From assembly GCA_027924585.1 (NCBI GenBank), contig BSBM01000753.1, positions 26,292,001 through 26,356,000 of the forward strand: DNA of 64,000 bases, in the 5' to 3' direction. The DNA is from Larix kaempferi (taxonomy: Eukaryota > Streptophyta > Pinopsida > Pinales > Pinaceae). This document shows positions 45,812-58,275 of the stretch, piece after piece. The stretch's first letter is position 1; each line of letters opens with the position of its first letter. The notes under the pieces are model-generated. The model did not search any database and had not been told where the DNA came from. It worked only from the letters and a program-made list of their open reading frames with translations. The position numbers were made by a program, and so were the translations under genes.

Positions 45812-48525
45812 ATGAGGAAACCAAAGCCATTGACAAATTGAGCGATTTCATGGTGCTAAAGGCCTCTATCAGCATGGCGAAAAGATATGAATCACTTACG
45901 GTAAATTGTTTTGATGAGGACATGGATAGTAGAAATTTATTTCAAACTGCAGGGTGGTATGTGTTCTTCAAGAGGTTGTAGGGATGGCATGATGAGCTCT
46001 CATTGGAATTTGCTCAATCATTTGATGGCACTGTTGCAAATATTAGAGGGTTTGTGTTACCAGTGACAGAGGAATCTATAGCCACAACTACTAGGCTATC
46101 TTCTACTAGTGAAAAATGGTTTAAATCGTAGAGGATTAAAGACAAAAATGAATTGAAATTTTATGTTGATAGGGTTCACTCTCTACCCAATTGGAGTAAA
46201 GGTATGTAGAGACTACGACTTAAGGCGCATTGGTCAAGTCTGGCCTACTGGTTACAAAAATATACAACATGTGATGGCCTCTAAATTTTTTTTATCTGTA
46301 CCATATAAGACTATTACAACATGTGTCTAGTAATGCACCTCTCAATTTGTTGCACTCTTTCTACAAGAGCTTGTAGAAGATGGTAACCAGAATTCAACAA
46401 AGTTTGGGTAATGAGTATAGTAGCTTATATCACCATGCACCTATTAAATTGTCTGTTCTAAAAGAACTTGAGAAATCTGGAAGCACTTGGGAACAATTTA
46501 TTGATGAATAGGGTTTATCTAGGGATAAATATGTACATAATCTACGTGCATCATAAGGAAAATCTCTTATCATAGTGGCAAGGAATGCCTCATAAGCTCA
46601 CTCTATTATTGTACCAGATGAGACTCCAAAACCTTCTGTGAGAAATGAAAATTTTGAGAAACCAATACAACTCCGTGAGAACCAGAGGAATGTCAAATAT
46701 TCTAATAAAAACTATTCTAAGGTATCCCAGTCACAAAAGGTTGAAGTAGGGAGGGTTACCTGAAGCAAAGAAAGGGTTTCTAATCATGCTATGGAGGAAC
46801 CAGTTATGAAGAACAGATGTTATGATGATCCCCTATCCAGGGTTCCTAATCGCCCTCGCACAAGACAACCTAAAGAACAACCACTAGAGGAAGTGAGAGC
46901 ACCTATTGAATAAGTAGAGAAGCCAGTTGCACATGTCAAAGAACCAGTTAAAGCAGATTGTCATCCCAATTACAAATTTCCTAAATCACCATTTGGATCA
47001 GTCCCTGCTTCTTCAGGTATGTTAAATTATGACTCATTGTTTATTGATTTGCAAAATAAAGATCAAAGGATTAAGGAATTAGAACATACAATTAAATAAA
47101 TGGAGGTATTAGAGAGACATGTTAATTAGAAAGAGAATAAAATGCTTAAGAAGAATCATTCCAGACTTAATAAAACCAATGAAAACCTGCAATCTCAAAT
47201 ACAACTCATAAAGAAAACAAATAAAACACTCTGACACTAGATCGGACTTTGAAAGCATAATAACAATACAGTGCTGAGAAGGAGTTAGAGAAAGAAGACT
47301 AAAGATATACAATCATATGTGCAATTTGTACCTTCAGTGTTAGATTTATTAGTAGACATCGTGCAGGCCACACTTTCGCCAAAACATTCAAAAGGAATAA
47401 ATAAGCAAGGAATTAAGCAGGCCTACAAAATGTAAATGAAATATTAGATGACATCAACACAAATACTCTAGCTCTAACCTCTGTCAAAATATTCTCAGTC
47501 AATTGGATAAGGAAATATGAATTATATGATACATGGATGATCTATAATCAACAATACTAGATTGAAATTCAGCAAATGCAAGAATAGTGGTTCAGTATGT
47601 ATTTGACATTGGAATCCAAATGGAAAGCCAAAGTTCAAAATATTAAGCAGCAACTAGAGACAATGAAGAGTGACAAACATAAAATGTTTGATTTAAACTC
47701 ACAAATAATGGGTTGAAAATATCCATCACCGATATACTCAATTTATCTCCATGAACAGTGGGTAATCTTTCAACTGAATAGATTGCAGGTTGGCAAGAAG
47801 TGTGAAATTCTTACTAGGGAATATTTTGAAGAAATTTATCTTGATTCTACTTTCAGAGTACAAAATTTGTTATGTGAATTGTATTCCTTCAATTTCTTCT
47901 TGCAATCTAAGACAATTTGGAACCCTAATTTGCTTGTAGGAAATGATCATCTACGCTCCTTTACTTCATTTATTCTTAATTAAATTAAATGGGAATTTTA
48001 TGTGCGATGGGCATTCAAGTGTAACTCAAAATCCCATATTCATGTCTGAGGAGAACACCAAATGATTGAGTTGTTCAAAAATCATAAGGAAATATTAGTG
48101 AATAAACAATAATTGAAGATTTTCAGACAAAACCAGAGGTCAACTATGAAGGATTTTGAATTTATCAAAGGTCAAGGTACTCTGCTTGCTCTAAAGACTT
48201 CTTAAAAACAATGAAATTAATTCCACCTCAGATGCAGGCACAAGATCCTTTGGAATATATCCCTTCTTTCAGATGGCCATCTCGAGATCTCAATTTTGAT
48301 TTCAATTCTCTTCAAATAAATGGAACCAAATAGTTGGGCTTGCGTTTTCATTTTCACCCAATCAGGTGCAGTAGTATAGTTTACAGAATTGTGCAATTAT
48401 GGAACGAATATGAAGAGACTGCTATGTGGGTTGAACTTGAACAATATCTAGGTTTGTATGCTGAAACTATGAATGGTTGTTTCTCTTATGATTGGACACG
48501 GTTACATAGTCAATCGTTGGGATGA
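45812..48525 (+). pseudogene. Accessory ORF of element E (heavily broken)
   Basis: Broken reading frame upstream of the E polypurine tract and LTR. ATG at 45812 follows a T-rich tract and CCCAAGTCTACT, much like the leader of element A's accessory ORF. The readable N-terminal part includes TAGWYVFFKRL, GWHDELSLEFAQSFDG, IRGFVLPVTEESIATTTRL, EKWFKS and LPNWSKGM, a pattern shared with plant transposon-linked proteins (a Y/F-x-x-L...EF...VTEE-x-I type domain). Later parts have a Lys/Asn-rich helix (about 47030-47230) and a C-terminus with FHFHPIRCSSIVYRIVQLW. Dozens of stops and several frameshifts. Gag and pol of E are not in the window. Confidence 0.55.
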
Positions 48526-48541
48526 GGACATGCCACATATT

Positions 48542-48555
48542 AAGTTGGGGAGAGA
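48542..48555 (+). other. Polypurine tract of element E
   Basis: AAGTTGGGGAGAGA immediately before the LTR start. Confidence 0.75.
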
Positions 48556-49520
48556 TGTTAGGCCCTGAAATTTGCTATTTTTCACAGTGATTTTGGTTCT
48601 CTTGTTAAGCAGACTTATGACTTTTTGTGTCAACTTACACCTTTTCATCATTATAAACCTATGAATACATGCATGTATCTTTTTGAGGTATGAAAAATCA
48701 GATTTTTGTTTTTTTCCTGATGTTTGCATAATTAAGTGGGTTATTGACTATCAATTGTGGTAACTAACATAAGATTACAGTTCTTTTGATCTTTTACATG
48801 TTTCCAGGTTTTTACAAGTTTTCCTGTGTTTACAAGTTTCCCCTGTTTTTACAAGTTGTGTGGAAAATTATAAACCCGATAACTTTTGGTACCTATGGCC
48901 GCGCAAATCATAAAATACCACATGGGTTTTCTCCAGCATTATGTGGGTTAGCTTCTCGTCCTCATCTCTCAGTATATTTTATTAATTCAGTGCTCCAGGA
49001 TCAGATTAATTGGAGATTGGTTATCACATAAGTTAATGTGCACTTTTTCCTGGAATAGTGGATCTGTCGATCCTTTGGATATTGATGGATCCATTTGTTA
49101 TCTAATATGACTTAAACACAGAATGGACTTGTAATAATGGAAATTAAATCTTCCATGTATCTCTCTTCAGTTAAGCGAGCATATTTTCCATCATTCGCTC
49201 CATGATCTATGTAATGACTGTAGAGCGTATAATGCCAAGTATTTTTATTATTAGAAATATTATGATCCGATATTATTTTGATTGTAATTACCATAGGGTA
49301 TTTGAACAATAATATTTATAAATCAGAGACTATTTCTCATCTACTCGTTTTCACTTATTGGTCAATAATCACATTGTTTATGTGTTCTATGTTCTGAGAC
49401 TGTAGTAAACTGTAACTTGTAGTATGTAACCTATGGAGGAAGGGACCCCTTCAGAGGTACAACACTACTCAGTTTGTTACGTTTTGAGTATATTTATACA
49501 TTTATATGTTAGTACTAACA
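48556..49520 (+). repeat. 3' LTR of element E (965 bp)
   Basis: Starts TGTTAGGCCCTGAAATTTGC and ends TTAGTACTAACA, giving a 6-bp terminal inverted repeat TGTTAG/CTAACA. Part (48800-49385) has a second copy at 51303-51890. It is followed by copia-like sequence. Confidence 0.85.
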
Positions 49521-49583
49521 GTTGTGTACTTTGTAGGAATAGAGGCAACTTCATCAATATTGATGTCAATCACCTATTATTTT
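49521..49583 (-). pseudogene. Short copia fragment beside the E LTR
   Basis: 63 bp closely matching 51239-51302, the end of a copia RT fragment. It directly follows the LTR end of element E, so E probably inserted into a copia copy here. Confidence 0.5.
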
Positions 49584-50745
49584 GGTGACTAAATAAGCTA
49601 CTGGGTTTATCCATGAAATTTTAACTTTTGTATTAAAATGAGATGATTTACAAACACCCTGAGTGATGTAGCTATTAGAATAGCACAATCAACATAAAAC
49701 TATTTCTCTTCCTATCTCTTCCTTTCTTCAAAACTAAGCCTTCAATGTTTCCCTACTAAAACGATTGTCTTCAGATGCATTATGGAATTTTATAGCTAAC
49801 AGACTTCCTTAAAAAAGAAGACATTCTGGTATTGTATTAAAAACAATTTTTTGCATGATTTTATTAAATCTTTTAGACATGGCTTGTAAATTGCCTCATT
49901 AATATCTGAATTCAAATCTTTCTTAGATGGACGGAGATACCTATATATGTCTAATGGGTACATAAGTGGGAAATTGTTGTAGGCATATGGCCATAGAATG
50001 AAGAAGTCAATAAGCCTATGAAGATAACAAGGCTTCATTGGCCGAGGTAGCGTGGAATTGCAATGAGATGTACCTCCATATCAAGCCCTTGTAAGTTGCA
50101 ATGTTGAAGATGTTTTGTGAGAACCCTAACCATTATGCAACATACATTGTTTACAACATTATAAATAGAGACCAATGTAAATCTTTGTGTGTGAATTTTT
50201 GAGTTCTAACTATAATGTTCAAGGAATACATGTTTTGTTGTGTCTTTATCAAGTCTCAAGGATTTCCAATGATATTAGGACATTGACATGGTGCATGAGA
50301 CCTATAAGACACAATTAGGACCTAAGTCAATAGTTTTCTGTGTTGGACCTTTCCTTTCCAAGCCCTGACCCACCCCCACTTTGTGAAACCTCAAAATGGT
50401 ACATATGTACCATTAGTAGGCTAGTTATTCCATTTGTAAATATCATATAGTGGTCTAGGGCCTAATATACTAATAAGAAGTATGGATAGCCTTTGAGTTC
50501 AAGTTGGAAGCATATGTGGAAAATGCCTTAACTTGGAAATGGTTTTGGGGGACTTTATTTATTAATATCTAAATGTGCAGCCTCAAACTTGACCCTAAAA
50601 GGGAAGAAATGTACATGTAGTCAATATGGGATAAGATTCCTAGGTTTCCAATGGAAATATGGAATAAATAAGTGTATGGACCTAGAAGAGGACTTTAATT
50701 CAAAAGTGGGTATAACGGTGATCAAAATATTGGTTGAGATCAATT
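49584..50745. other. No gene recognised
   Basis: AT-rich, with only short chance frames (for example 49796-50038 minus). A 20-base perfect palindrome, AATGGTACATATGTACCATT, is at about 50395. Confidence 0.5.
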
Positions 50746-51302
50746 TGTGAGAGGGTCTACTGAAGGAGTTGGATATTTCATGGGGAAGATAGAATGTTAT
50801 TCAAGTATTCAATCACTAGAAAATGCTAGTAGGTTCTCTAATTGTTATACAATGGGGTATATTTATAGGTATTTCTCTAAACCAACAAGAAATAGGGCAT
50901 GGAAGCAAAAATTGAAATCTCCAAAGAATCCTTTGGAAAAAAACAGGAGTTTAGGAAGTTTTGAAATTCATAAGAGTAATTCTAAGTCCACATAGCATAG
51001 ATTGTGTCAACAGGGGAAACTTTCCAAAAGGTTTCATTGTAGTCAATCCCATATTTCTAATATAAACTCTTAGTAACAAGTACAGGATTGTACTAGTCAA
51101 ATTATCCATTTGCAATAGACTTGGTTTTGTATAATATCCTATTACATTACATAATTTTGGTTCCTTTGGGACATGAGATAAGTTGTGTGTGTTAATAAGA
51201 ATAGATGCATATTTTCTGATGACTAGATCTATGGGACTGGTTGTGTACTTTATAGGAATAGAGGAAACTTCATCAATATTAATGTCAATCACCTATTATT
51301 TT
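50746..51302 (-). pseudogene. Copia reverse-transcriptase fragment
   Basis: The minus strand near 51000-51060 reads GIDYNETFWKVSPVDTIYAM, the form of the copia RT start (family norm GIDYxETFxPV). Upstream (51100-51300) the same strand reads IPIKYTTSPID, a linker. Frames shift and stops occur. A plus-strand reading at 50850-50890, YRYFSKPTRNRAWKQKLK, resembles the copia RNase H side in the opposite orientation, so more than one fragment may be joined. Too short and decayed to assign a family. Confidence 0.5.
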
Positions 51303-51890
51303 ATAGTTTTCGGGGTTTTTACATGTTTTCCCGTGTTTACAGGTTTTCCTTTTTTTTACAAGTTTTGTGGAAAACTTGTAAACTCGATAACTTTTGGTAC
51401 CTATAGCCGTGCAAATAAAAAACTAGCACATCAGTTTTCTCCAGGATTATGTGGATCAGCTTCTTTTCCTTATCTCTCCGAATATTTTGTTAAGTCAATG
51501 CTCCAGGATTGGATTAATTGGAGATTGGTTATCACATCAGCTAATGTGCACTTTTTCCTAGAATAGTGGATCTGTTGAACCTTCATATATTAACAGATCC
51601 ATTTGTTATCTATTATGATTTAAACACAAAATGGACTTGTAATAATGGACATTAAATCTTCCATGTATCTCTCTTCATTTAAGCGGGCATATTTTCCATC
51701 ATTCACTCCATTATCTATGTAATGAATGTAGAGCATATAACGCCCAGTCGTTTTATTATTAGAAAGAATTTGATCCTATATAATTTTAATTGTAATTACC
51801 ATAGGGGATTTGAATAATAATATTCATAAATAAGATATTGTTACTCATCTACTCATGTTTACTTACTAGTCAATAATGACATTGATTATG
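51303..51890 (+). repeat. Partial E-type LTR, cut by copia element F
   Basis: About 90% like 48800-49385 by eye. It lacks the first 250 bp and the last 130 bp of the LTR. The right end falls exactly at the LTR start of copia element F. Confidence 0.8.
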
Positions 51891-52524
51891 TGAAATTATA
51901 AATCACAACAGATCATGGAGCTAAGTATACTTCACTGAGAAATAATGAGAATAAAAATATGAATTACAGTGAAAACTGCAGTCAAAATGAGTAGACAATT
52001 AATCATGCATGAGAACTCAGATAGGAACATAATAACGTCACATGATCCAATAATCAATATAGTCAACAATGATGTTATAATGTAGAGAATTCGAATCACC
52101 TAGGATAATTCAATTCTCGTTTGATCTAGCATATGAATTGTCACCACTGGAGTGCTCCAAAAGACACAAACTCAGTTAACAGAAGACACAATCAATTAAT
52201 TGATCAAGGAGGGTGCATCAATGAGTTTTTCACGAAAATCACTCAGAAAAGGGCACATGAGGCCACAATTATTGGAATTCAGAACACAAACCCCCCACAA
52301 GAGTCAACCAACTCAGGTGGACTGAACTGGGACACTGAATAGGCTCTTAAAAAATATGGAACTGAATTAATTGGTCCTAAAATGATGCATGCATGGCACA
52401 TAAGGTGGTATATGGATCCTAGATGACATATGTACGCCACTAGATGGGAAATGACATCATCGACTACTAGGAAAATGAAATAATGCTAGGTACGACAAGG
52501 ATGGAGTATTGAAATATCCTACCA
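51891..52524 (-). repeat. 3' LTR of copia element F (634 bp)
   Basis: On the minus strand it starts TGGTAGGATATTTCAATACT right after a G-tract and ends ATTTATAATTTCA. The minus-strand tract GGATTAAGGGGGGG (52525-52538) is a typical copia polypurine tract. Confidence 0.8.
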
Positions 52525-52679
52525 CCCCCCCTTAATCCATACTTGTGCATCCTGGGCCCTGGTTACTAATGCCAAAGGTCACCCATACAATCATATAAAT
52601 GATAAAAAATAGAGGAACTATCCATGAACCATGGAAATGGGGAAAACCTCATGGGAAACCCCCCCCTCAAAATAGGACA

Positions 52680-54043
52680 ACAGGAAGCTCAAACAAATTT
52701 CACACCAAGTAGAGATATGAGATAGAAAAATATCTTCTGAGTGAAAAACTTAGTGAATTTGTCTGCAATCATCTCCTCTGTACGACAATAATGCAATGAG
52801 ATGGTCCTATTTTGCACTAGCTCCCTGATGTAGTGCATGTGAACCTCAATATGTTCATTCCTATGATTCTATATTGAGTCACTGGAGATCCTGATGACAC
52901 TTTGATTATCACAAAATAGGTTTACTGAATGAGAAGTGTGAATTCCAAACTCACTCAATATCCCATGCAACCAAACTTCCTGGATGGATGCATTCACAAC
53001 CCCTATGTACTCTTCCTCTGCTGAAGAAAGTGCGAGTGCTACTTGATTTTAGCTTAACCAATAGATTGGTCCTGATGCCATCATGAATATGTACCCCAAA
53101 GTAGACTTTCTATTAGTATTGTCTCCAACCCAGTCCGAGTAAGTAAAACCAACCAGATCTAGTAAAGCACCAACAAAATAATGTATACCAAACTCTCTTG
53201 TACCTTTGCACATAGTGCAAGATCCTCTTAAATGCTTTCCAATGCAGCTCATGTGGCTCTTGTATGTACCTAGGAACAACACCAACAACGTATGATAGAT
53301 CTAGTCTCGAATGTGTTAAATGCAACAAGCTACCAATCAGATGTCTGTAAAGAGTTCTATCAACCAAGGGTATGGAACCACCTTCTTCCAATCTAATGAC
53401 AGATAGGAAGGGAAAGGATGTGGATTTGTAATCATCCATATCAAACTTTGTCAGTAAATCATATGCATACCTTGAATGCAAAATCATGATCCCTGAAGGA
53501 TTTTGGGTTTCTTCAAGACCAATGAATTGTATCAACAGTCCCAGGTATGCCATAGTGAATGCTTTGTTCAAGGAAGACTTGATGTGATTCAACCTAGTAG
53601 CATATCCACCAGTGATGAGAAAGTCATTTACATACAAAACAATTAATAGTATACATGCTCCCTTCTGTTGCATGTACACATTGCAGTCATATTTGCATCT
53701 TTCAAACTTTTGTGACAGTAAGAAGGAATCCATATTGGCATACCATGCCCATGGGTCTTGCTTGAGCTCATACAATGATATCCTCGGTCTTCATACCAAG
53801 GAAGTATCATCAATGTACCCCTCATGTTGTTTCATGTAGATCTCTTCTTCCAATTCACCATGCAAGAAGGCACTCTTTACATCCATGTGATGTACCTCCC
53901 ATGCATACAAAGTTGAAATGGATAAAACAACCCTTACTGAATCCATTCTTGCTACAAGAGAGAATGTCTCATTGTAGTCCAAGGCTTGAACTTGTGAGTA
54001 CCCCTTTGCAACCAATCGAGCCTTGTACTTGGTTGTAGATATA
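52680..54043 (-). pseudogene. pol: Copia RT and RNase H of element F
   Basis: From the truncated upstream end: KYKARLVAKGYSQVQALDYN and ETFSLVARMDSVRVVLS, then HHMDVKSAFLHGELEEEIYM (first catalytic Asp), YELKQDPWAWYANMDSFLLS, and IVLYVNDFLITGG, where the family YVDD reads YVND. RNase H: YRHLIGSLLHLTHSRLDLSY, WKAFKRILHYV, then a frameshift near 53220; in the next frame FGIHYFVGALLDLVGFTYSD, RKSTLGYIF, then SAEEEYIGVVNASIQEVWLH, LFCDNQSVIRIS, HRNEHIEVHMHYIRE and EEMIADKFTK. One stop lies between ISSDSI and NHRNE. Order and motifs are those of plant copia elements. The YVDD change and frameshift show it is dead. Confidence 0.9.
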
Positions 54044-54330
54044 CACTACTACATATGGCTCAAAAGTTCCACGAAATATTTCCATTAATAAGCTAAAATA
54101 AAAACTTTCATGGATAAACAGATACAAATTTTGGAAAAAAATGTTCCAGCCCTCGATAATCGTCGCTATACATAAGCACCATAACATCGCTATAGCGACG
54201 AATGTTCGTCGCTATATATTACACATGCAATGTCAGCGATTATACATAGTAACGATCATTGACTTTTTTTTTTTTTTTAAATTTGATCGTTGTGCATTTT
54301 CGTTGGAACCGAGACCCTCATTGATCTATA
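54044..54330 (+). mobile_element. CACTA-like transposon terminus (left end)
   Basis: CACTACTACA begins at 54044, exactly where the copia RT homology stops. Within 200 bp there are several direct and inverted copies of TCGTCGCTATA (about 54160-54220), like the subterminal repeats of CACTA elements. No matching TGTAGTAGTG right end was found before the second CACTA start, so the extent is unknown. Confidence 0.55.
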
Positions 54331-55230
54331 AATACATGTTATTAAGTCATATTTCCACAAATCATTTGCTATAGTTGCAACAATTTTCCTATTGATTATT
54401 CGGTCTATGATTTCAAGAGTCCGATACTGGTTTGACACATCGAATTTTTTATCTCCTTCATTTTCCAGGTTAGTTTGACTGCAATGCACTAGTATTTTTT
54501 GTGGTTGTGCCCTTTGTGTTCCAACTAGGGATTCAATGCAATGGAGAAAATGTTTATATAGTTTGGGATTTTTGTGTCAAAATGTAATTTTTAAAATTGT
54601 CATTTGTGTTAAAATGTAAATTTTTAAATTTTCATTTTTGTTAAAATGTTATTTTTTAAATGGTCGTTTGTGTGTTTTTTTTTTTTTTGCTCCTTTTGTG
54701 TTTTTTATTGGTAGCTTTTGGTTCTATCTGGGTGAATGAAAAATAATAGCAAGGAGATCTCCAAGCTAGATAGATTTAAAATTAACTATTTCAATGAAGC
54801 TATGGATTATGCATCTTTTGGATTCATAAATTGTTATGAATTCAAGAAAATCCTAGAATATACCTCTTCCCATTTTAAAATTATTTGCATTGACCTTGGG
54901 CCTATAAATTTGAATGTTTCCCATGCCCTACTTTAGAACACTGTACAAAAAATTACAATTGTTGATAAGTCACATAGATAACAAATCACAAGAAATATAG
55001 CATCCATAAACCATGGAATTAATATCATTTTCAATGTTAGTACTGAAATTGGAATGTTCTGATACATAAATTATGTATCGATCACATAAATTATGTATCG
55101 ATCACATTTTAATTTCCATCCCTTTACTACAATCATTTAACAAATGATCTAGTCTAGTGTATAACTAGCAACAACTCACACATCAACCTAGCAAGTTGGA
55201 ACATGATGTTAGTGATGGTGATGCTAACGA
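54331..55230. other. No gene recognised; possibly CACTA interior
   Basis: AT-rich. Repeated TTTTTAAAxTGTCATTTGTGTTAAAATG-like phrases at 54580-54680 (three loose copies) and a 20-bp direct repeat ATAAATTATGTATCGATCAC at about 55066 and 55086. The ORF 54736-54936 has no known domain. Confidence 0.5.
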
Positions 55231-55445
55231 CGTCGACATTGATGAAAATCATCATCATCACCATCAACACCGTCCTGATCGTCATCATGATAATCATTGT
55301 CATCATTATCACATCATCATCATCATAAGGATCTTCGTCATCGTCAGTAATCATCATCATCATAAAAAACAACACCAACATCATCATCATCATCATCATC
55401 ATCAGTGACGATGATGATGATGATGATGATGATGTTGATAATGAA
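55231..55445. repeat. (CAT/ATG)n trinucleotide repeat
   Basis: An imperfect CAT run turning into an ATG run at about 55405, forming an inverted pair. The His-rich and Met/Ser-rich ORFs on the two strands come only from the repeat. Confidence 0.95.
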
Positions 55446-56128
55446 ATCATCGTCATTGTAATCATTAGGACCATCATCATAGATTTAAACACTATCTAAT
55501 TATATTTAACTATCCCTCTCATAGATAACCAATGATACCACAAAGGTGTATCCTTTCAAACTTTGATGGTCATTTGACAACATCATTATCATCTATATTC
55601 ATAATCCCATTTGACAATCCTTTCAAACTTTGAGGGTCTACATCTATATTCATAATCCCATTTGACAATATCATTACAATGGGTTGAAACCTTTTAATCT
55701 CTAGTATAACGAACATGAATAATATTACCGACATTTCAATTTATTTTACATTAGATCCATTGGCTCCATATTGTATACTTTCTTGCAATTAATAATTATA
55801 AACCAACATAGGGAACCAATTAACTACTCGTTATCCTATGGGTATTACCACTTGGAAAAATGGTGTAACAAATCCTTTCACAAAACAATTACAACCCAAC
55901 ATACTAACCTGCTTGGACATTTAGATAGCAATTCATTACTTTATAAGGAAACACCATATCTATTAACATACCAACACATGCATTGAAGTAATATGTAAAC
56001 TCCTAATTTGTGACATCATTAACACAATTCCTTAGCCCCTTTTTTAAGGAAATATCTACATTCATGTTATGTAGAATGAATATCCATTACCCTGATGGAC
56101 ACAATGGCTCACTGAGATCGGGGGGGGG

Positions 56129-56139
56129 GGGTGAATCAG
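56129..56139. repeat. Poly-G tract
   Basis: A run of about 11 G. Likely error-prone in assembly. Confidence 0.9.
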
Positions 56140-56264
56140 TGGGCCAACACTTATTAACAATTTCAACTTCTTCAAAACTTAATCAAGGATCATTAATAAT
56201 ACTTAGGAAAAGTTCATCAATCACCATAAGCTATACATAAAATTAAACATGTCATTTATATAAG

Positions 56265-56345
56265 TCATAAGACACATCACAAGATAAGATAATCATAAGA
56301 CACATCACAAGATAAGATAATCATAAGACACATCACAAGATAAGC
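56265..56345. repeat. 28-bp tandem repeat, three copies
   Basis: Unit CATAAGACACATCACAAGAT plus AAGATAAT, repeated head to tail almost without change. Confidence 0.93.
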
Positions 56346-56604
56346 TTTGTAAACTTTTTATATTGTGATTGGAGACTTCAATCTCCAAAATGGGCTACTA
56401 CCCAAAGGTGGCACCACCCACCAGATGATTCTGTCAGCTCCAACTGACTGGGATGCACCAATACCCCAACAATACAAATTTACAAAAGATGTATCAGAAT
56501 TTATTTAAGTCTGTAATAAAAACCCAAAGCAACCACATACATCATCCCAAATACCATGAGTCAAATTATGACCAAACAAGGATCCCTTGTTTGCTTCCCA
56601 GATC

Positions 56605-58275
56605 ACTGAACATAAATAAATGGTAGTTAATTTCCTCTATTTCATAACATCTTAATTATTTTTATTAAATTGACTTAGCTGAGCAATTTAAATAAAAACT
56701 TCTTAACATATATTTTCAAGCTTATTGTTGGCATATTCACATACTGTGTAAAAATGGTTTTTCCTCAACTTGGCAACTCATTTTTTCACATGTGTGACTA
56801 CCAAAGAGGAATCTGACACCATGGATAGATGGCCAATTCATCATGGAACATACTCATGCCATATGGAGAATTTATAAGCACAAGGACAATTTATGGAGGG
56901 CATTTCCAAATGCCTCTCAACCTTCATTTAGACAGCAAGACAAACTTTTCTCAATTTGGCAGGCTTGTATTTCTCACGTGTAACCTCTAGAGGGAAATCT
57001 GAGCCCATGACTAGATGAACAGATCATCAAAGAACAAGCCCATGCCAACTGATGAATTTATCACCACAAGGATATTTTCTGGTGGGAATTCCAAATAGCC
57101 CCTTAACCTTGTGATTTTAACACAGCCAAATTTCATTTGTTCTTAATATGCAAAACAAGATTTTTCTTAATTTGGCAGGTTAATTTCTTGCAGATGTGAC
57201 CACCATGGAGGAAACTAAAACCAAGACTAGATAAATACTTCAACAAGGAACAATTTCATGTCAATTGATGAATTTAATGACACACACACATCATCTGACG
57301 GGCATTTGAAAATGGCCTTTTAAACTGTTGATTTGACACTTAGGCAAAATTATCAAACCCTAGGTTAACATGAGGACATTTTTATTTTCATCAAAATTGG
57401 AAGTATGAGACATCCAATGGATAGAGGACAACAAGTTGATTCCATCCATACCAATTTCATCCTTTGAACCTTCTTTCTCTCTCCTCATCGAGCATTCTTC
57501 TGAAGTAGTGCAAATCAAGTTAAGAGGCACTTTTGGCAGATCAATATCTTCACCTACAGAGACTTTTTGTACAAACCAATGATATGGTTGGATGCACCAA
57601 TAAAAATTATAGAGAACCATACCTAAAAATACTTTAAGACATCAACCACAGGAAATGGTGGGCATTTTACTAAGGTCACTCAGGAATTTTTACGAGCATT
57701 TTTATACTTAAACAATTTGTGCAATCTCCAAGGTGGCTTTTTTATTTCACCAAAATCTTGAACCAATGGAACTATATGATGTAGTACATATCACTAAGCA
57801 CAACCAAGGTGATTTCACCTTCAAGCTCATCTTCCTATGATCTAGGTGGGCATTTTACTAGACTCATGCAAAACTGCTTAAAACCCTGTTTTGGAAGACC
57901 TATAACTCTCTCCTCAGAAACTCTCAAGGCAAACTGAGACCATGGTTAGGGAGACAAATCAACAAGATACAACCTGGAAAGATGGTGCAGGCATTTACCT
58001 TGACCTAAGAGGTACAATGTGCATTTTCTTAAGGCCACTTGGACCAATTTTCCAACACTTAGTCAATTTCTAGAATTTCTCCAAACTGACACATCTCTAT
58101 ATAATTAGGTCAAATTGTAATAATGACATCATGACGGTACTAGAACATCATCAGGTGGATTTTCATGTTCATCACCCATGCCGCATCATCATATCATCAT
58201 ATATTTTGTCATTACTGAAATCCTTGAACACCAATGAGTCTTTCATTGAGTTTTCCCTGCCATCATGTCCTTGGT
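56605..58275. repeat. Left arm of the large inverted repeat
   Basis: Roughly 1.67 kb, inverted to 59985-61665. Outer end near TTCCTCTATTTCATAAC; inner end near CATTGAGTTTTCCCTGCC. It is built of about 170-210-bp loose tandem units, each anchored by a GGGCATTT-like word (about 56896, 57093, 57300, 57658, 57847, 58021). A minus-strand ORF (57360-57620) has a counterpart in the other arm but no known domain. Confidence 0.85.

Larger units (their letters stand above)
51891..54043 (-). mobile_element. Element F: Ty1/copia retrotransposon, 5' part missing
   Basis: Minus-strand copia element. Its 3' LTR (51891-52524), polypurine tract and the RT-RNase H half of pol are present. Integrase, gag and the 5' LTR are missing because a CACTA-like terminus begins at 54044. 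The left flank TTATG (51886-51890) is the insertion site in an E-type LTR; the other flank copy is not in the window. Confidence 0.85.

Noticed and set aside
50395-50414. Perfect 20-base palindrome as a regulatory site
   Set aside because: A lone palindrome in AT-rich DNA without a nearby gene; no support for function.
55196-55492. His-rich ORF (+) and Met/Ser-rich ORF (-)
   Set aside because: Both come only from the CAT/ATG trinucleotide repeat.
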